In this document: one piece after another, positions 8,558 to 16,778 of the stretch
Layout of the letters: every line of letters starts with the position of its first letter
Numbering within the stretch: the stretch's first letter is position 1
Source: Mesorhizobium sp. C432A
GTDB lineage: Bacteria; Pseudomonadota; Alphaproteobacteria; Rhizobiales; Rhizobiaceae
Direction of reading: 5' to 3'
DNA: 64,000 nt
Assembly (NCBI RefSeq): GCF_030323145.1
Contig: NZ_CP100470.1
Coordinates: 744,001-808,000, forward strand
Translations under genes and position numbers: made by a program
The notes under the pieces: generated by a model
Told to the model about the DNA's origin: nothing
The model's input: the letters and a program-made list of their open reading frames with translations, nothing else
The model's database searches: none

Positions 8558-9874
8558 ATGACCTCCACACTTCTGCGCGGCCGCACCCTAAGTTTTTTGC
8601 GCTGGCCCGAAGCCATCGACGACCATGCCGCCTGGCGCTATGAGGAGGATGGCGGCCTGCTGATCCGCGACGGCCGGATCGTTGCCGCAGGCAGCTACAC
8701 GGAAGTCGAAAAGCAAGCGGGCGACGGTGCGAAAAAGATCGATCATCGGCCGCATCTGCTGCTGCCCGGCTTCATCGATGCGCATGCGCATTTTCCGCAG
8801 ATGCAGGTCATTGCCTCCTACGGCGCCGAACTGCTCGACTGGCTGAACACCTACACCTTTCCCGAAGAGACCAAATTCGCCAACGCTCAGCATGGCCGCC
8901 GCATCGCCCGGCTGTTCCTGGACGAGATGGTGCGCCACGGCACGACGACGGTCGCCGCCTACTGCTCGGTGCACAAGGCGTCTGCCGAAGCGTTCTTTGC
9001 CGAATCGCATGCGCGCGGCATGCTCAACATTGCCGGCAAGGTGATGATGGATCGAAACGCGCCGGCAGGCGTGCTCGACACGCCGCAATCCGGCTATGAC
9101 GATACGAAGGCACTGATTGCGGAATGGCACGGCAAGGGCCGCCAGCTTTATGCGATCACGCCGCGCTTCGCCATCACCTCTTCGCCCGAACAGTTGGAGA
9201 TGTCGGGCGCGCTCTGCCGCGAAAACCCCGACCTGCACATGCAGACGCATCTGTCGGAAAACCACGCCGAAATCGCCTTCACGCAAAAACTCTATCCGCA
9301 GGCGCGCGACTACACCGATGTCTACGAGCAGTATGGCCTGCTGGGGCCAAAGAGCCTGTTCGGCCACTGCATCCATCTCTTGGAACGCGAGGCCGATGCG
9401 CTGTCGGACAGCGGCTCGGTGGCGGTGTTCTGCCCGACCTCGAACCTGTTCCTCGGCTCCGGCCTGTTCGACTACCAGCGCTTTCGTCGCCGCGACAAGC
9501 CGCTCAGGATCGCTGCCGCCACCGATGTCGGCGGCGGCACCAACTATTCGATGCTGCGCACCATGGACGAGGGCTACAAGGTGATTGCGCTGAATGGCGA
9601 AAAGCTGAACCCGTTCCAGTCCTTCTGGCAGATAACGCGTGGCAATGCCGAGGCGCTGTCTGTGGCGGACAAGGTCGGCACGCTGGATGAAGGCACCGAC
9701 GCGGACATCACCGTGCTCGACGCCCGCGCCACGCCGGCGATGCGGCTGAGGATGGAGACTGTCGGGACGCTGGCGGAGGAGCTGTTCCTGCTGCAGACAT
9801 TGGGCGACGACCGCGCGGTGCGCGAGGTCTATGTTGCGGGGCGGCCGGCCAAGATCGATATGATCGTGGGGTAG
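8558..9874 (+). CDS. guaD: Guanine deaminase
   Basis: Guanine deaminase converts guanine to xanthine and ammonia, feeding xanthine dehydrogenase. The 438-residue amidohydrolase shows the metal-binding HAHFPQ (about 75-80), the substrate-region TFPEE, the second metal ligand region MQTHLSENHAEI (about 228), GHCIHL (about 268) and the late aspartate in ATDVGGGTNYSM (about 325). The start is two bases after the puuD stop, with AGGG just before it, so the two genes are co-transcribed. Length is normal for the family. Confidence 0.95.
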   Translation: MTSTLLRGRTLSFLRWPEAIDDHAAWRYEEDGGLLIRDGRIVAAGSYTEVEKQAGDGAKKIDHRPHLLLPGFIDAHAHFPQMQVIASYGAELLDWLNTYTFPEETKFANAQHGRRIARLFLDEMVRHGTTTVAAYCSVHKASAEAFFAESHARGMLNIAGKVMMDRNAPAGVLDTPQSGYDDTKALIAEWHGKGRQLYAITPRFAITSSPEQLEMSGALCRENPDLHMQTHLSENHAEIAFTQKLYPQARDYTDVYEQYGLLGPKSLFGHCIHLLEREADALSDSGSVAVFCPTSNLFLGSGLFDYQRFRRRDKPLRIAAATDVGGGTNYSMLRTMDEGYKVIALNGEKLNPFQSFWQITRGNAEALSVADKVGTLDEGTDADITVLDARATPAMRLRMETVGTLAEELFLLQTLGDDRAVREVYVAGRPAKIDMIVG

Positions 9875-10185
9875 GACCCATCATCCGCGCGGGACAAGAT
9901 GATGATTGCGCCTGGTTGCCAAGTGGTTCCCCCACTCCGTCGCCGCTTCGCGGCGCCACCTCTCCCCCCTCCGGAGGGAGAGGAAGGGAGCCTTTGCTTC
10001 GGAGGACGGGCGCCGGTTCGGACAGCTTGGCGCCCTTCCTCTACCCTGTTGATCGGGGGAGAGGTGTCGAGAGAAGCTCGACGGAGTGGGGGTCGACCCT
10101 GGCGGGGCAAGACCACCACCGCGACGAGACCTTGACCGGGCGGAGCTTGTCGTACACACGATTTGTGACGATTTCGGAGAACAAA
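9875..10185. other. 311-base intergenic region, guaD / UPF0303
   Basis: Most of this gap is the compound palindrome at 9929-10092. The remaining 93 bases before the next ATG must hold the promoter of the UPF0303 gene, for which no strong -35/-10 pair was found. No gene is seen. Confidence 0.6.
9929..10092. repeat. Compound palindromic repeat, copy 2
   Basis: The 14-base outer arms CCCCCACTCCGTCG (9929-9942) and CGACGGAGTGGGGG (10079-10092) are perfect reverse complements. Inner hairpins include CGCCGCTTCGCGGCG and a long one made of CCTCTCCC and GGGAGAGG. The layout (outer arms enclosing smaller stems with the CTCTCCC/GGGAGAG core) matches the copy inside xdhC and the copies further on. Confidence 0.8.
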
Positions 10186-10692
10186 ATGGCCGCCGCGGAC
10201 GACATCGCTCTGATCCAGAAACAGGAAGAGACGCTGGTCTTCCCGGCCTTCGACGAGGCCGTCGCCTTCAAGGTCGGCGCGGCGATCCGAGAGCGGGCGC
10301 TGGCCGAAAAGCTGCCCATCATTGTCGATATCAGGCTGTGGGATCGGCCGCTATTCTATGCCGCGCTGCCGGGTTCGAACGCCTCCAACCCCGATTGGGC
10401 TCGACGCAAGATCAATGTGGTCAAGCGCTACCTCAGGAGCACCTATCGCCTGGTGCTGGAACAGCAGCGACCGGACCGCACCTTCAAGGTCGGCGAGGGG
10501 CTGGATATTGCTGATTACGTACTGGCCGGCGGCGGGTTTCCGGTGACTGTAAAGGGGGCTGGCGTGATCGGCGTCATCGCCGTCTCCGGCCTGCCGGAAC
10601 GCCAGGACCACGGCGTCGTCGTCGATGCACTGTGCGATCATCTCGGCGTTGATCGGACACAATTGGCGCTGCCGCCGGAAGATAAATCGTGA
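10186..10692 (+). CDS. UPF0303 / haem-degrading-fold (PF03928-type) protein
   Basis: The 168-residue protein belongs to the UPF0303 family, relatives of GlcG/HbpS-fold proteins sometimes called haem-degrading. The run IVDIRLWDRPLFYAALPGS, the basic ARRKINVVKRYLRSTYRL and the C-terminal GVIGVIAVSGLPERQDHGVV are typical. Biochemical function in bacteria is unsettled. I chose the ATG at 10186, preceded by CGGAGA; a longer open frame upstream is only the palindromic repeat read through. The gene is bracketed by two copies of that repeat, at 9929-10092 and 10698-10819. Confidence 0.85.
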   Translation: MAAADDIALIQKQEETLVFPAFDEAVAFKVGAAIRERALAEKLPIIVDIRLWDRPLFYAALPGSNASNPDWARRKINVVKRYLRSTYRLVLEQQRPDRTFKVGEGLDIADYVLAGGGFPVTVKGAGVIGVIAVSGLPERQDHGVVVDALCDHLGVDRTQLALPPEDKS

Positions 10693-10697
10693 CGCTA

Positions 10698-10819
10698 GCG
10701 CTGCCCCTCATCCGCCTGCCGGCACCTTCTCCCCGTATAGTGACGGGGAGAAAGGACAAGCTCGAGCGCTGGCGATCCCCTCTCCCCGTCTTTCACGGGG
10801 TGAGGGTGAGGGGCAGCGC
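10698..10819. repeat. Compound palindromic repeat, copy 3
   Basis: It starts five bases after the UPF0303 stop. The outer arms GCGCTGCCCCTCA (10698-10710) and TGAGGGGCAGCGC (10807-10819) match perfectly. Between them lie two hairpins, TTCTCCCCGT..ACGGGGAGAA (10727-10752) and CTCTCCCCGT..ACGGGGTGAG (about 10780-10804). It may also end transcription of the gene before it. Confidence 0.85.
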
Positions 10820-10866
10820 CAACGTTTGCTCATTTTGAAAACCGCCAGTTACGGCCAAGGATAACC

Positions 10867-12141
10867 GTGCTCGATCCCAAATCCTTTCTCATCTCGATCT
10901 TCAATGCCGCTGTTGCCGCTGCCGATCCTGAACGGACCATCAGGGATCATCTGCCGGCCAGGCCCAAGGGCCGTACCATTGTCATTGGCGCCGGCAAGGG
11001 CTCGGCGCACATGGCGGCCGCGTTCGAGAAGGTGTGGGATGGCCCAATCGAAGGGCTGGTCGTCACCCGCTACGGCTATGGCGCCAGATGCGAGCGCATC
11101 GAAATCATCGAGGCGGCACATCCGGTACCGGACGCTGCCGGTCTTGAGGCGTCGCGGCGCCTGCTCGAAAAGGTGCAAGGGCTGACTGCGGACGACCTGG
11201 TAGTGGCGCTGATATCGGGCGGAGGATCGGCGCTGCTGCCGTCGCCTGCCGCCGGCCTGACGCTCGCCGACGAAATCGCCGTCAACGAGGCGCTGCTTGC
11301 CTCCGGCGCGCCGATCGCGGCGATGAACACAATCCGCAAGCATCTCTCGACCATCAAGGGCGGCCGGCTGGCAGCTGCCGCCTGGCCGGCCAAACTGGTA
11401 TCACTGGTTGTCTCTGACATTCCCGGCGACAACCCGGCGCTGGTGGCCTCCGGCCCGACCGTGCCCGACTCCGGCAACCGCGCCGATGCGCTGGCCTCGA
11501 TAGCGGCCTACGGCATGAAACTGCCCGACGCCGTCATGGCGCACATCAACTCGCCAGAGGCCGATGCGCCAGATCCGGATGACCAGCGCTTTTCACGCAA
11601 TGAAGTGCACCTGATCGCCTCGGCTGGCGTGTCGCTGGAAGCGGCAGCCGCTGAGGCAAAACGGCAGGGCATCGAAGCCGTCATCCTCTCCGATTCCATC
11701 GAGGGCGAGGCGCGCGAGGTCGGTGGCGTGCATGCAGCCATTGCGCGCGAAGTGGCGACGCGCAACCGGCCGTTCAAAAAGCCGGTGCTGATCCTGTCCG
11801 GCGGCGAGACGACCGTGACCTTGCGGGCCCCTGTTGACGGAAAAAGGGGCAAGGGCGGCCGCAACTCCGAATTCCTGCTCGCCTTTGCCATCGGTATCAG
11901 CGGCGCGGAAGGTATTCATGCATTGGCCGCCGATACCGACGGCATCGATGGCTCTGAAGACAATGCCGGCGCCTTTGCCGATGGCTCGACTGTCTCGCGC
12001 ATGCGTGCCGCCGGCATCGACGCCAAGGCGATGCTGGCCGGCAACAATGCCTGGACGGCGTTCAACGCGATCGGCGATCTGTTCGTGCCGGGGCCGACGG
12101 GTACGAATGTGAATGATCTGAGGGCAATCCTAATCAGTTAA
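10867..12141 (+). CDS. Glycerate 2-kinase (MOFRL / GckA-TtuD family)
   Basis: The 424-residue enzyme phosphorylates D-glycerate to 2-phosphoglycerate, linking glyoxylate, serine-cycle and tartrate metabolism to glycolysis. Seen are the N-terminal IVIGAGKGSAHMAAAFE (about 38-54), the ISGGGSALLPSP loop (about 117), the NTIRKHLSTIKGGRLA region (about 157), and the C-terminal MOFRL domain with LSGGETTVTL, GGRNSEFLLAF and the acidic ADTDGIDGSEDNAGAF. The start is GTG at 10867. The gene stands alone, right after repeat copy 3. Confidence 0.92.
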   Translation: MLDPKSFLISIFNAAVAAADPERTIRDHLPARPKGRTIVIGAGKGSAHMAAAFEKVWDGPIEGLVVTRYGYGARCERIEIIEAAHPVPDAAGLEASRRLLEKVQGLTADDLVVALISGGGSALLPSPAAGLTLADEIAVNEALLASGAPIAAMNTIRKHLSTIKGGRLAAAAWPAKLVSLVVSDIPGDNPALVASGPTVPDSGNRADALASIAAYGMKLPDAVMAHINSPEADAPDPDDQRFSRNEVHLIASAGVSLEAAAAEAKRQGIEAVILSDSIEGEAREVGGVHAAIAREVATRNRPFKKPVLILSGGETTVTLRAPVDGKRGKGGRNSEFLLAFAIGISGAEGIHALAADTDGIDGSEDNAGAFADGSTVSRMRAAGIDAKAMLAGNNAWTAFNAIGDLFVPGPTGTNVNDLRAILIS

Positions 12142-12213
12142 TTCGGCCGTGGCGGCCGAAGTTTCCAACGTTGGATTCACGACCGTAGGTGATTGGCTGA
12201 AGCCACTCAGCTT

Positions 12214-12396
12214 CGTCATCCGTGGGCGAAGCAGGAGCGAAGCTCCGTCGCGAAGCCCCGGGTCCATTCCGTGATGTTAGCCGTCGAGCGCAGCGGAGCA
12301 GAATTCTGCACCGTAGCAGCGTCCAAACGTCGCGGCATGAATCCTCGGGTCTGCGCTGCGTCGCTTCCCTCCTTGGCTCCGCCCGTGGATGACATG
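12214..12396. repeat. Large imperfect palindromic intergenic repeat (different family)
   Basis: Fills the gap between two convergent genes. The left end (CGTCATCCGTGGGCGAAGCA, from 12214) pairs imperfectly with the right end (about 12362-12396, TGGCTCCGCCCGTGGATGAC). A second imperfect inverted pair lies inside (CCCGGGTCCATTCCGTGATG against CATGAATCCTCGGG), and a short palindrome GCAGAATTCTGC sits near the centre. It shares no core with the CTCTCCC family. It could act as a two-way terminator. Confidence 0.7.
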
Positions 12397-12417
12397 TCGC
12401 TGAGGCTTTCGCTCATC

Positions 12418-13884
12418 TCACGACCCCATAAGCCGCTTCACCTCTCTCATATCGCTGAGAAACCGCTCGCGCTCTGCCTCCTTGTCCGCCGGCTCATGAA
12501 TACGCAGGATGAAGGAAGGATGGATGGTGATGAACACGCGCAAACCGTCCTCGCGCTCGATCACCTGGCCGCGCATTTTCGTCACGGCAATGGCCTTGCC
12601 CAGCAGCGACAACGCCGCCGTTGCCCCAAGCGCCACGGCGAGGTCCGGCTTGATCAGCTCAAGCTCCCGGCCGATCCACCAGCGGCAGGCCTGGACTTCA
12701 CCGGCATTTGGCTTCGAATGGATGCGGCGCTTGCCGCGCGGCTCGAACTTGAAATGCTTGACGGCGTTGGTGACGTAGACTTTTTGCCGGTCGACGCCTG
12801 CGTCATCGAGAATTGCATCGAACACTTTGCCCGCTGGCCCGACAAAAGGTTTGCCGGCGAGATCTTCCTGATCGCCCGGTTGTTCGCCGACGAAGACCAC
12901 TTTGGCATCATCCGGCCCCTCGCCGAACACGGTCTGTGTCGCGTCGCGCCACAACGGGCAGCGGCGGCAGCCTTTCGCGGCTTCGCGTAGCTCGGAAATG
13001 GTGTTGGCGTCATCGTCCGGCGCCTCGGCCGGCTCGCGCTTCGGCCAATGTTTCGCCTGCAGCTTGGCGTGGTGCGGCGCCGGCATTGTCGGCAGTCTGG
13101 CAATCATATCCCTGGCGGCCTCGTCCGCTCCTGCGATCAGATCTGGAATGAGCGAGGCCTCGGGAAGGTTCCGCCAATATTTCTTCGGCATCTCCTTCTG
13201 CATCGCCTTCACCTTGAGCCGCGCCGGGTTGAAGATGTTCTGGAAATAGGTCAGCCACAACGCCTCGGTGTCGTCCTGATCGGGTGCATCGCCCTTGGCC
13301 GCACCCGGGCCGATCGCCAGCCTTTCGCCATTCCAGTCGGCGGAGGCATAGGGCGTCAGGACGGTCCAGCGCATGCCGGTGAACCGCCGGACGAAGAAAT
13401 CCGCGTTGCGCTCGACAATGAAATGCTCCGGCTCGAACCAGGCGACGTAGCGCTCGTCCTCGCCGTAGCCGATCTTCCGGAAGCGTACGAAGGCATGCAT
13501 CTTATGGCTGTCGCGCCGCACCGCCTTTTCCATGGCTTCGAGCCGCCTGGTGTCGGGATCGGATGCGATCGCCAGCAGTTTCGGCTCGGTGCGCAGGCGA
13601 CAAAGCATCCAGTAGAGAAAGGCAAACCGGCCGGGGTCGGAGTGGCAGAAGGCGGTTTCGGCATGGGCGATGAACTCGCGCGGGACGGTAAGCTGCGCGC
13701 CCTCTGGCACCGCCGGCAAGGCATCTCGAGGATCATTGGCGTCGGACCCGACACCCCAACTAATATCCTCAGGCCGGACCTCATTCAGCGTCAGACGCCG
13801 TGCCGCATCGCGCCAACCGGCGAAATCGGTCTGGCTCGCTAGCCGGACAGTGTATCGGGCAAGGTCGAGCTGGGCCGGCTGCAT
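12418..13884 (-). CDS. udgX: UdgX-type uracil-DNA-binding protein with N-terminal DUF4130 domain
   Basis: UdgX proteins recognise uracil in DNA and become covalently attached through a histidine in the R-loop. The fusion form is 488 residues. The N-terminal half (about 1-250) is a DUF4130 domain (FLYWMLCRL, VRRDSHKMHAFVRFRKI). The C-terminal half is a family 4-like uracil-DNA glycosylase fold: CRRCPLW (about 309), VGEQPGDQED (about 336) and PFVGPAGKVFD, then KRRIHSKPNAGEV (about 385) with the diagnostic KRRIH, and TIHPSF near the end. The ATG at 13884 is taken; a TTG at 13890 would overlap the preceding stop. It follows the radical-SAM gene within 2 bases. Confidence 0.93.
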   Translation of the reverse strand: MQPAQLDLARYTVRLASQTDFAGWRDAARRLTLNEVRPEDISWGVGSDANDPRDALPAVPEGAQLTVPREFIAHAETAFCHSDPGRFAFLYWMLCRLRTEPKLLAIASDPDTRRLEAMEKAVRRDSHKMHAFVRFRKIGYGEDERYVAWFEPEHFIVERNADFFVRRFTGMRWTVLTPYASADWNGERLAIGPGAAKGDAPDQDDTEALWLTYFQNIFNPARLKVKAMQKEMPKKYWRNLPEASLIPDLIAGADEAARDMIARLPTMPAPHHAKLQAKHWPKREPAEAPDDDANTISELREAAKGCRRCPLWRDATQTVFGEGPDDAKVVFVGEQPGDQEDLAGKPFVGPAGKVFDAILDDAGVDRQKVYVTNAVKHFKFEPRGKRRIHSKPNAGEVQACRWWIGRELELIKPDLAVALGATAALSLLGKAIAVTKMRGQVIEREDGLRVFITIHPSFILRIHEPADKEAERERFLSDMREVKRLMGS

Positions 13885-13886
13885 GG

Positions 13887-15122
13887 TCAAAACAGCGACA
13901 GTTGTTCGCAGGACTTTACGATCGTATCGCGCAGGCCTGTCTTGTCGGTGAGTCCGCCCGGCGACCAGCCTTCGGCGATGATGAAGGGCCTCAGCTTGGC
14001 GATCGAATGGCAGATCCGTCCGACATCTTCCAGCCGCATACGTCGGTGGCGGCGGGTTTCAAGGATCTTCGCCACCACCTTGGTGCCCAGACCCGGAACC
14101 CGCAGCAGCGCTTCCCGATCGGCGCGGTTGATGTCGACGGGAAACCTCGCCCGATTGCGCAAAGCCCAGGCGAGCTTGGGGTCAATGGCGAGATCGAGCA
14201 TGCCGTCGCTGCTGCCGGCGAGGATTTCCGGCTGCGAAAAGCCGTAGAAGCGCATCAGCCAGTCGGCCTGATAGAGCCGGTGCTCGCGCATCAGCGGCGG
14301 TTTCTGGAGCGGCAGCGACGATGACGAATCCGGGATCGGGCTGAAGGCGGAGTAATAGACGCGCCGCAGATGGTAGCTGCCATAGAGCCGCGCACTGGAG
14401 TGCAAGATACCGTCGTCGGATGTCTTGTCGGCGCCGACGATCATCTGCGTCGACTGACCTCCGGGCGCAAAGCGTTCGCGCTTCTTGGTCCGCAACGTCG
14501 GCTCGGCCTTTTCCTCCATCTTCCGGCGCAGGTTCGCCATGGAAAGCCGGATCGTTTGCGGCTTCTTCTCCGGCGCCAGTTTCTTCACGCCCTCATCGGT
14601 CGGCAGTTCGACATTGATAGACAGCCGGTCGGCGTAGAGCCCGGCCTGCTCGACCAGTTCGGCCGAGCTTTCCGGAATGGTCTTCAGATGAATATAGCCG
14701 GAGAATTTTTCGTCCAGCCGCAGCCGCCGCGCCACCTCCACCATCTCGGCCATGGTCTCGTCCGGGGAGCGGATGACTCCTGAGGACAGGAAGAGGCCCT
14801 CGATGTAGTTGCGCCGATAAAAGTCCATGGTCAGCTTCACCACCTCGTCGATGCTAAAGCGGGCGCGGCGCACATTCGATGACGAGCGGTTCATGCAGTA
14901 GCTGCAATCGTAAATGCAGAAATTGGTGAGCAGGATTTTCAGGAGCGAAATGCAGCGGCCATCCGGCGCGTAGGAATGGCAGATGCCCATGCCTTCTGTG
15001 GAGCCGATACCGCCGGATTGGAGCGAATCCTTCTTCGCCGAGCCGGACGAAGCACAGGAGGCGTCGTATTTGGCGGCGTCAGACAGGATTGCCAGCTTTT
15101 CACGGACGGTGGGCGCGCTCAT
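13887..15122 (-). CDS. Putative DNA modification/repair radical SAM protein
   Basis: This is the usual partner of the UdgX-DUF4130 protein. The 411 residues contain the radical-SAM cysteine motif NFCIYDCSYCMNR (about 65-77), a CX3CX2C cluster, and extra conserved cysteines upstream (DASCASSG, GICHSY). Near the C-terminus is a helix-hairpin-helix DNA-binding segment (LLRVPGLGTKVVAKI). The substrate has not been established for the family; a role in DNA lesion repair is inferred from the HhH and the fixed UdgX neighbour. The start could be ATG at 15122 (MSAPTVREK) or GTG at 15158; I prefer the former on family length. Confidence 0.88.
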   Translation of the reverse strand: MSAPTVREKLAILSDAAKYDASCASSGSAKKDSLQSGGIGSTEGMGICHSYAPDGRCISLLKILLTNFCIYDCSYCMNRSSSNVRRARFSIDEVVKLTMDFYRRNYIEGLFLSSGVIRSPDETMAEMVEVARRLRLDEKFSGYIHLKTIPESSAELVEQAGLYADRLSINVELPTDEGVKKLAPEKKPQTIRLSMANLRRKMEEKAEPTLRTKKRERFAPGGQSTQMIVGADKTSDDGILHSSARLYGSYHLRRVYYSAFSPIPDSSSSLPLQKPPLMREHRLYQADWLMRFYGFSQPEILAGSSDGMLDLAIDPKLAWALRNRARFPVDINRADREALLRVPGLGTKVVAKILETRRHRRMRLEDVGRICHSIAKLRPFIIAEGWSPGGLTDKTGLRDTIVKSCEQLSLF

Positions 15123-15211
15123 CCGTTCATGATATGTTCTTGAAGGCTGCAGCGCCACCTCATTTGATGCAGGCGGCGAAAAAGTGATCGCCGCCCGCCG
15201 TCAGGGCAATC

Positions 15212-15354
15212 AGAGACCGTTTCGAAATTCGCTCTGGCGAGTCATATGGTGGTGGTTTCGAGAACCGAAGCGCAGCGGACATTTGGTCCGTGAGCATCGG
15301 AAGCGCAGAAACCACCATCGATGGCCGCCGGAGTAGAATTTCGAAACGGTCTCT
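15212..15354. repeat. Nested inverted repeat between radical-SAM and glutamine-synthetase-like genes
   Basis: The outer arms AGAGACCGTTTCGAAATTC (15212-15230) and GAATTTCGAAACGGTCTCT (15336-15354) are a perfect 19-base inverted repeat. Inside are a second pair, TGGTGGTTT (15250-15258) and AAACCACCA (15309-15317), a direct repeat GAAGCGCAG, and a central hairpin CGGACATTTGGTCCG. The right arm touches the stop codon of the downstream-reading ligase gene (stop at 15354-15356). It is unlike the CTCTCCC family. Confidence 0.8.
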
Positions 15355-16778
15355 CAGACCTCGTGCAGGTAGAGGTGGTAGTCCAGCTCGCTCACCGTAC
15401 GCGCGACGCGCAGATACTCCGACTGCTTGATCGCCACGAAGGTGCGATGCAGATCCTCGCCAAGCGCCTCTTTCAGGAAGCTCGAGGCGCGCGCCGCCTC
15501 GATCGCGGCGCGCCAGTCGACCGGCATGGTCGTGCGCGTGACAGCGGCTTCATAGCCATTCCCAGTGGTTTCAGGGCCGGGGTCGAGGCCTTCGTCCAGA
15601 CCCTTGATGATGCCGGCCAGCACCGTTGCCGCGATCAGGTAGGGATTGGCGTCGACGCCCGACGGCCGGTGCTCGATGCGCCGGTTCTTGGCGTCGCCGG
15701 CCGGCACGCGCAGCGCCACCGAACGGTTGTTGACGCCCCAGGTCGGCGCCACCGGCGCATAGGACTGCGAGACGAAGCGCCGCCAGGAATTGGCGTGCGG
15801 CGCAAACACCAGCATCGATTCGGCCATGGTCTGGATCAGCCCGCCGAGCCCCTGCAGCAGCGGCAGCGACCAGCTTTCGCCGCCGGCTTCGGCAAAAACG
15901 TTGCGGCCGTTCTTGTCCTGCAGCGAAACATGGAAATGCATGCCGGAGCCGGCATATTTTTCGATCGGCTTGGCCATGAAGCAGGCGGTAACACCATGGC
16001 GGCGCGCCTGCGCCCGCACCAGCCGCTTCAACATGACGAGGTCGTCGGCCGCCCGCATGACATCCTTGCGGTAGTTCAGCGTCAGCTCGTACTGGCCGGG
16101 CGCGTATTCGGAAATCACCGTTTCGGCCGGAATGCCTTGCGCCTTAGCCGCGGCATAGATGTCGGAAAACAGCGGCTCCATGCCGTGCAGATGGTCGACG
16201 GAATAGACTTCCGTCTTGGCCGAGCGGCGGCCGTCGAGCACGGCATCCGCCGGTTTCACCTTGCCATCGGCATCGCGCTCATTGGCCAGCAGGAAAAATT
16301 CGAGTTCGAAGGCGCCGGCGGGATAGAGGCCCTTGGCCGCCAAGATGTCGACCTGCCTGGCCAGCGCCAAGCGCGGGTCCGACGACATTGGCTGTCCCTC
16401 GAGATGGTACATCGCCATCAGCAACTGGCCGCGCGGCGGGTTCGTGCCGTAAAGCGGCACCAGCGTGCCGGGAATGGGCCATGCCCTGAGATCGCCGTCT
16501 CCAGTCGTCCAGATCAGCCCGGTTTCGTGCACATCCTCGCCGGTGATGTCGAGGCCGAGGATCGAGATCGGCATGTGGCGGCCGCCCTCGAAGATGCTTT
16601 TCAGCTCATGCCGGCGCACGATCTTGCCGCGGCCGACGCCGTTGGCGTCGGTCAAGACGATATCGAAGGCTTCGATTTCGGGATGGGCGTCGAGAAAGGC
16701 TTGCGCCTCGGCGGGCGTCGAGCCCGAAGGTGAAGTCATGATTAGTGTACTCGAGTTTGGCTTGGCAGCTTGTCTCAT
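15354..16778 (-). CDS. Glutamine synthetase family protein (gamma-glutamylamine/amino-acid ligase type)
   Basis: The 474-residue enzyme has the glutamine synthetase catalytic fold but differs from GlnA: it has N-terminal DIVLTDANGVGRGK, the metal-binding FELEFFLLA (about 165), SEYAPGQYELTL (about 220), the ATP-site GSGMHFHVSL (about 270) and RRIEHRPSGVDANPYL (about 365). Relatives (PuuA, GlnT, IpuC) glutamylate amines or amino acids instead of ammonia. The ATG at 16778 makes an ATGA overlap with the aminotransferase stop, so the two work together, perhaps in amine catabolism. A second possible start is 16739 (MTSPSG). The substrate is not determinable. Confidence 0.88.
   Translation of the reverse strand: MRQAAKPNSSTLIMTSPSGSTPAEAQAFLDAHPEIEAFDIVLTDANGVGRGKIVRRHELKSIFEGGRHMPISILGLDITGEDVHETGLIWTTGDGDLRAWPIPGTLVPLYGTNPPRGQLLMAMYHLEGQPMSSDPRLALARQVDILAAKGLYPAGAFELEFFLLANERDADGKVKPADAVLDGRRSAKTEVYSVDHLHGMEPLFSDIYAAAKAQGIPAETVISEYAPGQYELTLNYRKDVMRAADDLVMLKRLVRAQARRHGVTACFMAKPIEKYAGSGMHFHVSLQDKNGRNVFAEAGGESWSLPLLQGLGGLIQTMAESMLVFAPHANSWRRFVSQSYAPVAPTWGVNNRSVALRVPAGDAKNRRIEHRPSGVDANPYLIAATVLAGIIKGLDEGLDPGPETTGNGYEAAVTRTTMPVDWRAAIEAARASSFLKEALGEDLHRTFVAIKQSEYLRVARTVSELDYHLYLHEV

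Noticed and set aside
9929..10092. N-terminal extension of the UPF0303 protein (frame open from 9916)
   Set aside because: The extension is the palindromic repeat read through. The ATG at 10186 has its own ribosome site and gives the family's normal start.
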